The notes below the pieces were generated by a model. It had not been told where the DNA came from and did not search any database. It saw nothing but the letters and a program-made list of their open reading frames with translations. Made by a program: the position numbers and the translations under genes. Shown piece after piece: positions 57,367 to 64,000 of a stretch of 64,000 nucleotides of DNA. Every line of letters begins with the position of its first letter. Position 1 is the first letter of the stretch. Source of the stretch: Pseudorhodoferax soli (GTDB lineage Bacteria; Pseudomonadota; Gammaproteobacteria; Burkholderiales; Burkholderiaceae_C); assembly GCF_003337555.1 (NCBI RefSeq), contig NZ_QPJK01000003.1, forward strand, positions 116,115 through 180,114, read 5' to 3'.

Positions 57367-58659
57367 ATGACCCTTTCATCTCGTCCTGCCGACCTGTCCG
57401 GCGTGCCGCCGGAACGCCAGGACCTGCTGCAGCGCCTCGCTGCGGTGCGCGCCCATTCGCTGGCCCTGGCCGCGCCATTGTCGCCCGAGGACCAGTGCGT
57501 GCAGTCCATGCCGGACGCCAGCCCGACCAAGTGGCATCTCGCGCACACCAGCTGGTTCTTCGAGGCCGTGGTGCTGCAACCGCTGTGGCCGGGCTATGCG
57601 GTGTTCGATCCGCGCTTCTTCTACCTGTTCAACTCTTACTACGAAGCGCTGGGCCCCCGCCATCCGCGGACGCAGCGCGGCCTGCTCACCCGGCCTGCGG
57701 CCGCGGAAGTGCTGGCCTACCGCCGCCATGTGGATGCGGCGCTCGAGCGCTTCGCCGGCATGGCCGATCCGCAGGCGTGGGCCGCGGCGGGGCCGCTGCT
57801 GGAACTGGGCTTGCAGCACGAACAGCAGCACCAGGAACTGCTGCTCACCGACGTGCTGCACGCACTCTCGTGCAACCCGCTGCTGCCGGCCTATGCGCCG
57901 GCCGAGGCGGCGCCGCTGCGCCTGGTGCGCGAGCAGCCCGAGCCGCTGCGCTGGCTGCCCCGGCCCGAGGCCATCGTCGAGGTCGGCCATGGCGGCCAAG
58001 GCTTCGCCTTCGACAACGAAGGCCCGCGGCACCGCCGGCTGCTGCCGGCCTACGAGATCGCCGAGCGGCTGGTCAACTGCGGCGACTACCTGCGCTTCAT
58101 CGAAGACGGTGGTTACCGCCGCGCCGGCCTGTGGCTGTCCGACGGCTGGGCCCAGGTCCAGGCACTGGGCTGGCAGGCGCCGGCGTATTGGCTGGCGCCC
58201 GGCGATCCGCGTGCGCCTTCTGACGACTGGCAGGTGTTCGGCCTGGCTGGCGTGCAGCCGCTGGACCCCGCCGCGCCCGTGATGCAACTGAGCTTCTACG
58301 AGGCCGCAGCCTATGCCGAATGGGCCGGTGCCCGGCTGCCGACCGAGTTCGAATGGGAGGCGGCGCACGGCGCGCCCGCGCTGCGCGACATGGCCGGCAA
58401 GGTCTGGCAATGGACGCGCTCGTCCTACGAGCCCTACCCGGGCTTCAGGCCGCTGGCGGGGGCCGTCGGCGAATACAACGGCAAGTTCATGGTCGGCCAG
58501 ATCGTGCTGCGCGGATCGAGCCTGGCCACGCCGCCCGGCCATGCGCGGCCGAGCTACCGCAACTTTTTTCCACCGCACGCGCGTTGGCAGTTCTCCGGAC
58601 TGCGGCTGGCGCGCGATCCACAACCTTCCACGCAAGCCAGCCAGGAGATCCGCGAATGA
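57367..58659 (+). CDS. egtB: Ergothioneine biosynthesis sulfoxide synthase
   Basis: A 430-residue non-haem iron enzyme that couples trimethylhistidine (hercynine) to a thiol substrate using O2. The N-terminal DinB-like domain carries the iron histidines: H57/H60 region in KWHLAHTSWFFE and H151-EQQ-H155-Q-E157. The C-terminal half is the formylglycine-generating-enzyme fold (LPTEFEWEAA...MAGKVWQWTRSSY). The ATG at 57367 has no strong ribosome site. The gene overlaps egtD by ATGA. EgtA and EgtC are absent, as is usual in proteobacteria. Confidence 0.93.
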   Translation: MTLSSRPADLSGVPPERQDLLQRLAAVRAHSLALAAPLSPEDQCVQSMPDASPTKWHLAHTSWFFEAVVLQPLWPGYAVFDPRFFYLFNSYYEALGPRHPRTQRGLLTRPAAAEVLAYRRHVDAALERFAGMADPQAWAAAGPLLELGLQHEQQHQELLLTDVLHALSCNPLLPAYAPAEAAPLRLVREQPEPLRWLPRPEAIVEVGHGGQGFAFDNEGPRHRRLLPAYEIAERLVNCGDYLRFIEDGGYRRAGLWLSDGWAQVQALGWQAPAYWLAPGDPRAPSDDWQVFGLAGVQPLDPAAPVMQLSFYEAAAYAEWAGARLPTEFEWEAAHGAPALRDMAGKVWQWTRSSYEPYPGFRPLAGAVGEYNGKFMVGQIVLRGSSLATPPGHARPSYRNFFPPHARWQFSGLRLARDPQPSTQASQEIRE

Positions 58660-59627
58660 GTTTTGTCATGCAACCCCACCTGCGTGTGGTGGACAGCGCG
58701 CCCGAGCGCGACTTCCGCGCGGACATGCACGCCGCGCTCGCCGCGCCCCAGCGCAGCATCTCGCCCAAGTACTTCTACGACGCGCGGGGCTCGCAGCTGT
58801 TCGACGCGATCTGCGAGTTGCGTGAGTACTACCCCACGCGCACCGAGCTGTCCCTGTTGCGCGGCCATGCCGCCGAGATCGCGGCGCTGGCCGGGCGCGA
58901 GGCCGAAGTGGTGGAGTTCGGTGCCGGCTCGCTGCGCAAGGTGCGGCTGCTGCTGGACGCGCTGGAGAACCCGGCCAGCTACGTGCCCATCGACATCTCG
59001 GGCGAGCACCTGGCGCAGGCCGCCGCGCAGTTGCGCAGCGACTATCCCGGCCTGGCCGTGCACCCCGTGGCGGCCGACTACACGCAGCCGCTGCAGCTGC
59101 CCGCGGGCACCCGCAAGTCCGGCATGCGCCTGGGCTTCTTCCCGGGGTCGACCATCGGCAACTTCGACCCCGAGCAGGCGCTGCGTTTCCTGCGCATGGC
59201 CGCGCGCGTGCTGCGCGGTGGCGCGCTGCTGCTGGGCGCCGACCTGGTCAAGGATCCGGCCGTGCTGCACGCCGCCTACAACGACGAGGCCGGCGTCACG
59301 GCCGCGTTCAACCTGAACCTGCTGGCGCGGGCCAACCGCGAGCTCGGCACGGACTTCGACCTGGACGGCTTCGCGCACGGCGCCTTCTACAACAGCCCGC
59401 AGCGGCGCATCGAGATGCACCTGGTGAGCCGCCGCGCACAGCGCGTGCAGCTGGACGGCCAGACCTACCTGTTCGAGGATGGCGAGACGCTGCACACCGA
59501 GAACTCGCACAAGTTCAGCGTCGACAGCCTGCGCGCGCTGGCGGCCGAGGCCGGCTTCACCGCGGGCCCGGTGTGGACCGACCCGAACCGTCTGTTCAGC
59601 CTGCACTGGCTGGCCGCTCCGGCATGA
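58656..59627 (+). CDS. egtD: L-histidine N-alpha-methyltransferase
   Basis: A 323-residue S-adenosylmethionine methyltransferase that trimethylates histidine to hercynine, the first step of ergothioneine synthesis. Segments: SISPKYFYDARGSQLFDAICELREYYPTRTE, cofactor loop VVEFGAGSLRKVRLLLDAL, GFFPGSTIGNF and VLLGADLVKDP-like GALLLGADLVKDPAVL. CAGGAG lies before the ATG. A C-S lyase (egtE) for the last step is not in the window. Confidence 0.94.
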   Translation: MSFVMQPHLRVVDSAPERDFRADMHAALAAPQRSISPKYFYDARGSQLFDAICELREYYPTRTELSLLRGHAAEIAALAGREAEVVEFGAGSLRKVRLLLDALENPASYVPIDISGEHLAQAAAQLRSDYPGLAVHPVAADYTQPLQLPAGTRKSGMRLGFFPGSTIGNFDPEQALRFLRMAARVLRGGALLLGADLVKDPAVLHAAYNDEAGVTAAFNLNLLARANRELGTDFDLDGFAHGAFYNSPQRRIEMHLVSRRAQRVQLDGQTYLFEDGETLHTENSHKFSVDSLRALAAEAGFTAGPVWTDPNRLFSLHWLAAPA

Positions 59628-59631
59628 TGGT

Positions 59632-59644
59632 CCTCTTTGAGAGG
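59632..59644 (+). promoter_or_regulatory. Small hairpin covering the ribosome site of the DUF427 gene
   Basis: cctct (59632-59636) and agagg (59640-59644) form a 5-bp stem with a 3-base loop. The AGAGG arm is the ribosome site for the ATG at 59653, so the hairpin could dampen translation. Confidence 0.3.
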
Positions 59645-59652
59645 AAAGCACC

Positions 59653-59934
59653 ATGAAAGCAATATGGAACGGCAAGGTCGTCGCCGAGAGCGACGACCTG
59701 GTGCTGGTCGAGGGCAACCAGTACTTCCCGATGGAGGCGCTGGACCGCCAGTACGTCACCTACAGCAACCACAAGAGCACTTGCCCCTGGAAGGGCCAGG
59801 CCAGCTACTTCTCCCTGCTGGTCGATGGCGAATTGAACCAGGACGCGGCCTGGTATTACGCCGATCCCAAGCCCGCGGCCGAAGAAATCAAGAACCGAGT
59901 GGCCTTCTGGAAGGGCGTGAAGGTCGAGCCCTGA
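59653..59934 (+). CDS. DUF427 protein
   Basis: A 93-residue cytoplasmic protein: MKAIWNGKVVAESDDLVLVEGNQYFP, then YVTYSNHKSTCPWKGQASYFSLLVDG, and AWYYADPKPAAEEIKNRVAFWKGVKVE. This is the full DUF427 pattern. Function is unknown; the conserved CPWKG and histidine suggest a small catalytic or binding pocket. It follows egtD by 25 bases and may be part of that operon. Confidence 0.92.
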   Translation: MKAIWNGKVVAESDDLVLVEGNQYFPMEALDRQYVTYSNHKSTCPWKGQASYFSLLVDGELNQDAAWYYADPKPAAEEIKNRVAFWKGVKVEP

Positions 59935-59946
59935 CTGGGCGCACGG

Positions 59947-59973
59947 CACGGCGGCGGCGGCCGGCGCGCCGTG
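59947..59973. terminator. Candidate hairpin between convergent genes
   Basis: cacggcg/cgccgtg form a 7-bp stem around 13 bases in the gap between the DUF427 gene and the convergent SDR gene. No T-run is present. Confidence 0.3.
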
Positions 59974-59980
59974 ATGCGGC

Positions 59981-60775
59981 TCAGCGCGCCGCGCCCTGCC
60001 GCAACGTCGCCAGGCCGATGCCGGCCGCGTCGAAGCCGCCGTCCACGGCCAGCAGCTGGCCGTTGACGTAGCTGGCCGCCGGGCTGCACAGGAAGCCCAC
60101 GGCTTCGGCGATCTCCTCGGGCGTGCCGTAGCGCTCCAGCGGAATCACGTCGTGGTAGTCCTTGCGGATCGCCGGGCTGTGCACCTGCTTGGCCATCTCG
60201 GTGTCCACCGGGCCGGGCGCCACGCAGTTCACACGGATGCCCTGGGTACCCAGTTCGGTGGCCTGCTGCTTCGTCAAATGGATCAACGCGGCCTTGCTGG
60301 TGCCGTAGGCCACGCGCAGCGTGCTGGCGCGCAGGCCCGAGATCGAGGCGATGTTGACGATGGCGCCGCCGCCGGCCGCCAGCATGTGCGGCACGCAGGC
60401 CTGGCTGCACAGGAAGGGGCCGTCCAGGTTCACGGCCAGCACGCGGCGCCAGTCCGCGTAACCCGTCTCCGCGATGGGCTTGAAGATGGCGATGCCGGCG
60501 TTGTTGACCAGCGCGTCGATGCGGCCGAAGGCGGCGGCCACGCGGTCGACCGCGGCCTGCACCTGGGCCGGGTCGGACACGTCGCAGGGCAGGCCCAGCA
60601 CGGATTCGGGGGCGGCCAGGTCGGCGACGGTGCGCTGCAGCGCATCGGCCTCGATGTCCAGCAGCGCCACGCGCTGGCCGCGCGCGAGGAACCAGCGCGC
60701 CACGGCCAGGCCGATGCCGCGGGCGCCGCCCGTGACGATGGCCACAGGGGCGGTGGTGGGTGAAGAGTTGTTCAT
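59981..60775 (-). CDS. Short-chain dehydrogenase/reductase
   Basis: A 264-residue classical SDR. Cofactor loop AIVTGGARGIGLAVARW, NNAGIAIF, catalytic Ser in IASISGLRAS, YGTSK as YxxxK, and GPVDTEMAK after it. The C-terminus SYVNGQLLAVDGGFDAAG is typical of 3-oxoacyl-ACP reductase-like or sugar/alcohol dehydrogenases. The substrate is unknown. It is divergent from the DUF3649 iron-accessory operon. Confidence 0.9.
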   Translation of the reverse strand: MNNSSPTTAPVAIVTGGARGIGLAVARWFLARGQRVALLDIEADALQRTVADLAAPESVLGLPCDVSDPAQVQAAVDRVAAAFGRIDALVNNAGIAIFKPIAETGYADWRRVLAVNLDGPFLCSQACVPHMLAAGGGAIVNIASISGLRASTLRVAYGTSKAALIHLTKQQATELGTQGIRVNCVAPGPVDTEMAKQVHSPAIRKDYHDVIPLERYGTPEEIAEAVGFLCSPAASYVNGQLLAVDGGFDAAGIGLATLRQGAAR

Positions 60776-60834
60776 GGTGTGTCTCGGAATGTGGGTGGCC
60801 GCGCTTATACCCCGACCCGCCCCGATGACCATAG

Positions 60835-60853
60835 AATGAGAACAACTCGCAAC
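60835..60853 (+). promoter_or_regulatory. Fur-box-like site ahead of the iron-accessory operon
   Basis: aatgagaacaactcgcaac resembles the Fur-box start AATGAGAAT..., with a weaker second half. It lies nine bases before the ATG of the DUF3649 gene. The operon content supports iron control. Confidence 0.45.
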
Positions 60854-60861
60854 AACAGAAC

Positions 60862-61161
60862 ATGCACGCACCTGCTGTCACCCGTTCGCATCTCCTGGCG
60901 CGGATCGCCGCCGCTGTCCTGGGCGGCTATGCCTTCTCCTGGGGCATGGTTGCGCTGGGCATGGCCGGCCTGTTCGCGCTGGACATGCCTTTCCACGACG
61001 CCGAGCACCTGACGGCCATGCTGGCCATGCTGGTCTACCTGGTGGTGTTCCTGTGGGCCTTCGCAGCGCGCAGCCTGCCGCGCGTGTGGCTGGTGCTGGC
61101 CGGAGGCGGGGCGCTCATGGCGGGCGCGGCCTCGCTGCTGCAAACCGCGCTGCTGCGCTGA
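60862..61161 (+). CDS. DUF3649 small membrane protein
   Basis: A 99-residue inner-membrane protein with three helices (LLARIAAAVLGGYAFSWGMVALGMAGLFAL, HLTAMLAMLVYLVVFLWAFAA and VWLVLAGGGALMAGAASLL). It matches DUF3649, which typically heads a three-gene set with a PepSY protein and DUF3325 beside TonB siderophore receptors. The role is unknown, probably siderophore handling. Confidence 0.87.
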   Translation: MHAPAVTRSHLLARIAAAVLGGYAFSWGMVALGMAGLFALDMPFHDAEHLTAMLAMLVYLVVFLWAFAARSLPRVWLVLAGGGALMAGAASLLQTALLR

Positions 61162-61172
61162 AAGGGCTGAGG

Positions 61173-62852
61173 ATGTTCCCGAATTTCCGCCTCACCATGG
61201 CCTGGCTGCACACCTGGTTCGGCCTGGTGCTGGGCTTCGTGCTGATGGTGGTCTTCTTCTTCGGCGCGCTGTCGGTGTTCGACCGCGAGATCGACCGCTG
61301 GGCCATCCCGTCCTCGCGCTTCGCGCCGCAGCCCATGCCGTCCTACGACCGGATGCTGCGGCCGATCTTCGAGACCATGCAGCCGACGGCGGAGAGCGTG
61401 GAGCTCATGCGGGACCGCGTGGACGGCCCCATGCCGGCGCGCTTCGACACCGTGCAACGCCTGGGCGCCTACACCACGCACCGCGACCCGGTGCTGGGCA
61501 TCTTCGCGGGCTTCGAAGTGCCCAACGCCAAGGACCCGGAGGAGCTGATCTGGGCCCTGCGCACCATCGACCCGCGCAGCGGCGCCGCGCTGCCGGACGA
61601 CCGGCTCAAGATCGGCAGCCAATTCTTCTATCCGCTGCACTACAGCCTGACCCTGAACTGGATGAGCCTCGGCACCTGGATCGTTGGCTTCGCAGCGCTG
61701 ATGATGCTGGCCGCGCTGGTCAGCGGCGTGGTGATGCACCGCAAGGTCTTCCGCGAGTTCTTCACCTTCCGGCCGAAGAAGGCCACGCAGCGCAGCGCGC
61801 TGGACCTGCACAACATGACGGGCGTGGTGGCCTTGCCCTTCCACTTCTTCTTCGCGTTCACGGGCCTCGTGATCTTCGCCGGCATCTACTTCCCGGTCGG
61901 CCACACCCAGCTGAACCCGCTGCACGAACTGCACGAGAAGCTCGAGGCCGAGGAGACCGGCCTGCCGCACAAGCGCGCGGGTGTGGCCGCGCCGCTGGCC
62001 TCGGTGGACGCCATGGTGGCCGAGGCCCAGCGCCGCTGGCACGACAAGGGCATGGCCGGCGAGGTCGGCTTCGTGGCGCTGCAGCACGTGGGTGACGCGA
62101 ATGGCTATGTCAGCGTCTACCGCGCCGGCACCGACCGCATCGCGCTGGTCGGCGAGGGCATCCACTTCAAGGCCGCCACGGGCGAGCTGCTGCGCGAGGA
62201 CCCGCCGCAAAGCGCGGTCGACAGCGTCAACGAATTCCTGACCGGCCTGCACCTGCAGCACTTCCGCCACTGGCTGCTGCGCTGGTTCTACGTGCTGGGT
62301 GGTCTGGCCGGCTGCGTCTGCATCGCCACCGGCTTCGTGTTCTTCGTCGAGAAGCGCAAGAAGCAGCATGCGCGGCAGGGCAGCCAGGGCGTGCGCCTGG
62401 TCGACGCGCTGGCCGTGGGCACGGTGACGGGCATGCTGCTGGCCGCGCTGGGCATGCTCATCGCCAACCGCCTGCTGCCCGACACCCTGCCGGCCGGCTG
62501 GCCCGGCCGCGGTGACCTGGAGCGCTATGCCTTCTGGGCCACCTGGGCCCTCGCGCTCGTGCATGGGCTGTGGCGCAGCGCGCCCGTGGCGCAGGGGCGC
62601 TCCAACCCGGCTTGGCGCGAGCAGTGCATGGCGGTGGCCGTGCTCGCCGTGCTGGCCGTGGCGCTGAACTGGCTGACCACGGGCGACCACCTGCTCAAGA
62701 CACTGGGCGCGGGCTACTGGCCGGTGGCCGGGGTCGACCTGTTCCTGCTGGCCGGCGCGGCCATCGCCGCGCTGGCGGCCCGCCGGCTGCGCCGCGGGGC
62801 GGCGGGGCAGCCGGCCGGCAATGGCCTGGCACGGGAGACGGCCCATGCGTGA
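61173..62852 (+). CDS. PepSY-associated membrane protein (siderophore/iron-reductase type)
   Basis: A 559-residue inner-membrane protein. The first helix is in WLHTWFGLVLGFVLMVVFFFGALSVFDREIDRW, and the signature LDLHNMTGVVALPFHFFFAFTGL lies near residue 210. Histidines in HLQHFRHWLLRWFYVLGG and others are likely haem or metal ligands. Such PepSY-TM proteins are thought to reduce or release iron from siderophores at the inner membrane. It starts 11 bases after the DUF3649 stop. Confidence 0.9.
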   Translation: MFPNFRLTMAWLHTWFGLVLGFVLMVVFFFGALSVFDREIDRWAIPSSRFAPQPMPSYDRMLRPIFETMQPTAESVELMRDRVDGPMPARFDTVQRLGAYTTHRDPVLGIFAGFEVPNAKDPEELIWALRTIDPRSGAALPDDRLKIGSQFFYPLHYSLTLNWMSLGTWIVGFAALMMLAALVSGVVMHRKVFREFFTFRPKKATQRSALDLHNMTGVVALPFHFFFAFTGLVIFAGIYFPVGHTQLNPLHELHEKLEAEETGLPHKRAGVAAPLASVDAMVAEAQRRWHDKGMAGEVGFVALQHVGDANGYVSVYRAGTDRIALVGEGIHFKAATGELLREDPPQSAVDSVNEFLTGLHLQHFRHWLLRWFYVLGGLAGCVCIATGFVFFVEKRKKQHARQGSQGVRLVDALAVGTVTGMLLAALGMLIANRLLPDTLPAGWPGRGDLERYAFWATWALALVHGLWRSAPVAQGRSNPAWREQCMAVAVLAVLAVALNWLTTGDHLLKTLGAGYWPVAGVDLFLLAGAAIAALAARRLRRGAAGQPAGNGLARETAHA

Positions 62853-63165
62853 TGCCCTGATGCTGGGCGCCGCCGTGCTGGCCGCACTGGCCGGCATGGG
62901 CTGGCTGGCCCTGGCCATGGACGTGCACTGGGAGCAGGCCTGCGGCGCGGCCGCACAGCCGCCGGCGCGCGCGCGGCTGCTGCGGGTGCTGGGCATGCTG
63001 GCGCTGGCGGCATCGCTCGGGCTGTGCCTGGCGGTGGACCATGCCTCGATGGCCGCGCTGGTCTGGGTCATGTCCCTGGCCGCGGCCGCGCTGGCCGTGG
63101 CCATGGCGCTGAGCTGGCGGCCGCATTGGCTGCGCCTGTTGGTGCCCGGCGCGCCCAGGGCCTGA
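62845..63165 (+). CDS. DUF3325 small membrane protein
   Basis: A 106-residue protein with three helices (MLGAAVLAALAGMGWLALAMDVHWEQACG, LLRVLGMLALAASLGLCLAVDHAS and ALVWVMSLAAAALAVAMALSW). The DVHW motif and layout fit DUF3325. It overlaps the end of the PepSY gene by eight bases and completes the iron-accessory operon. Confidence 0.87.
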   Translation: MRDALMLGAAVLAALAGMGWLALAMDVHWEQACGAAAQPPARARLLRVLGMLALAASLGLCLAVDHASMAALVWVMSLAAAALAVAMALSWRPHWLRLLVPGAPRA

Positions 63166-63220
63166 ACACGGTGGCACCATACGCACCTTGGGCCCGGCGC
63201 GGGCCCGTCTGGACTGCCGC

Positions 63221-63964
63221 ATGACCACGCCCTCGTTCGTTCCCCCGCTGACCCCGCCCGACCAGGTGCTCGCCACCGTGCACCGCCAGGGCTATGCCGT
63301 GCTGGCAGCGGCCACCGTGGGCGCGCTGGCGGGCTGCGCGCCCAAGGCGCTGCGCGCGCTGGAACCGTCCTGGTCCGACCTGCCACCCGACGCCTACCTC
63401 AAGGACGGCGGCCGCTACCGGCGCCGCCGCCATGCCAGTTGCATCGCCGAGGCCGGCCAGCTGCAGGCCGTGCCGCACCGCGCCCATTGGCAGCCCGTGG
63501 CCTACAACGCGCTGCACGGCGGCATGGAGCGCTGGTTCGAACCCATGCTGGCGGCCGACCTGGCACTGCCGGCGTGGCAGCAGCTCGTGCTCGGCCTGGC
63601 CGGCCTGTGCAGCCGCCTGCGCGGCGACGCCCAGGCGCGCTGGTACGTGGAGGCACACCAGTTCCGCATCGACACCACCGACGGCATCGGCCGGCCCACG
63701 CCCGAGGGGGCGCACCGTGACGGCGTGGACTTCGTCGCGGTGGTGCTGGTGGGCCGCCACGGCATCAAGGGCGGCGAGACGCGCGTGTTCGAGGCCCAGG
63801 GCCCGAACGGCCAGCGCTTCACGCTGACCGAACCGTGGTCGCTGCTGTTCCTGGACGACGCGCGCGTGATCCACGAATCCACGCCGATCCAGCCGCTGGA
63901 TGCGGGCGGGCACCGCGACACGCTGGTGCTGACCTTCCGCGCCAACGGCTTCCAGGACGCCTGA
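63221..63964 (+). CDS. 2-oxoglutarate/Fe(II)-dependent dioxygenase, amino-acid hydroxylase type
   Basis: A 247-residue enzyme of the 2OG-Fe dioxygenase family that includes L-isoleucine hydroxylase. The iron triad is His and Asp in PEGAHRDGVDFVAV (about residues 165-170) and the distal His in ARVIHESTPI. The Arg that binds 2-oxoglutarate is probably in HRDTLVLTFR. The substrate is not evident; free amino acids are likely. ATG at 63221; it is the last gene of the window. Confidence 0.82.
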   Translation: MTTPSFVPPLTPPDQVLATVHRQGYAVLAAATVGALAGCAPKALRALEPSWSDLPPDAYLKDGGRYRRRRHASCIAEAGQLQAVPHRAHWQPVAYNALHGGMERWFEPMLAADLALPAWQQLVLGLAGLCSRLRGDAQARWYVEAHQFRIDTTDGIGRPTPEGAHRDGVDFVAVVLVGRHGIKGGETRVFEAQGPNGQRFTLTEPWSLLFLDDARVIHESTPIQPLDAGGHRDTLVLTFRANGFQDA

Positions 63965-64000
63965 GCGCGCCGGCACCGGCAGGCCGTCGGCGCGGTTGCA

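Noticed and set aside
1-64000. CRISPR arrays, tRNA or rRNA genes
   Set aside because: No regularly spaced direct repeats and no tRNA or rRNA signature sequences were recognised in the window.

Overview
The window is 64 kb of very GC-rich bacterial DNA with densely packed genes, many joined by 4-base ATGA/GTGA overlaps. The gene families (aerobic cob pathway, Bug-type solute receptor, LysR and IclR regulators, DUF3649/PepSY/DUF3325 iron accessory set, DUF2244 beside a ctaD homologue) point to a betaproteobacterium of the order Burkholderiales, most like Comamonadaceae. No rRNA, tRNA, CRISPR array, intact insertion sequence or replication origin was seen.

Layout. 0-1 kb: end of a heptosyltransferase-like gene and gmhB (LPS core heptose). 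1.1-2.8 kb: an RpoN (sigma-54) gene with a small partner. 2.9-7.3 kb: an orphan cytochrome oxidase subunit I with DUF2244, then small membrane and stress-type genes and a metallo-beta-lactamase-fold hydrolase. 7.4-12 kb: a molybdenum aldehyde oxidoreductase operon (paoABC type). 12-14.4 kb: small membrane and secreted proteins. 14.5-22 kb: an aerobic cobalamin gene block (cobG-H-I-J, cobK reversed, cobL-E-M-F) behind a cobalamin riboswitch. 22.5-28.6 kb: an IclR regulator divergent from a CoA-ligase / double hot-dog dehydratase / CoA-transferase / Bug receptor operon of unknown substrate. 28.6-40.4 kb: a stress-gene neighbourhood (ZIP transporter, DUF892, two Hsp20, sensor kinase, Mn catalase, zinc-finger protein, zinc alcohol dehydrogenase, hemerythrin). 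40.6-45.2 kb: a ClpP-like protease, a CLC antiporter, and a LysR/MFS pair. 45.2-49.9 kb: a compositionally different inserted segment carrying hemerythrin and dehydrogenase genes with degenerate duplicates and gene stumps at both edges. 49.9-64 kb: a fourth alcohol dehydrogenase, short-chain dehydrogenases, a GAF/PAS/degenerate GGDEF protein, UspA, ergothioneine genes egtB-egtD, an iron-uptake accessory operon and a 2-oxoglutarate/Fe dioxygenase.

The most striking signal is a family of near-identical 14-mers of the form GG(C/A)A(C/T)RYSGNTTGC. They fit the sigma-54 -24/-12 promoter (GG-N10-GC). Most sit 10-70 bases upstream of a start codon and point toward it. They precede rpoN itself, the oxidase subunit I gene, paoABC, DUF378, a winged-helix-like small protein, a DnaJ-type zinc-finger protein, an alcohol dehydrogenase, a lipoprotein and others. 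This suggests that the RpoN copy encoded here serves a local, self-activating stress or respiratory regulon. No enhancer-binding activator lies in the window, so the activator remains to be identified.
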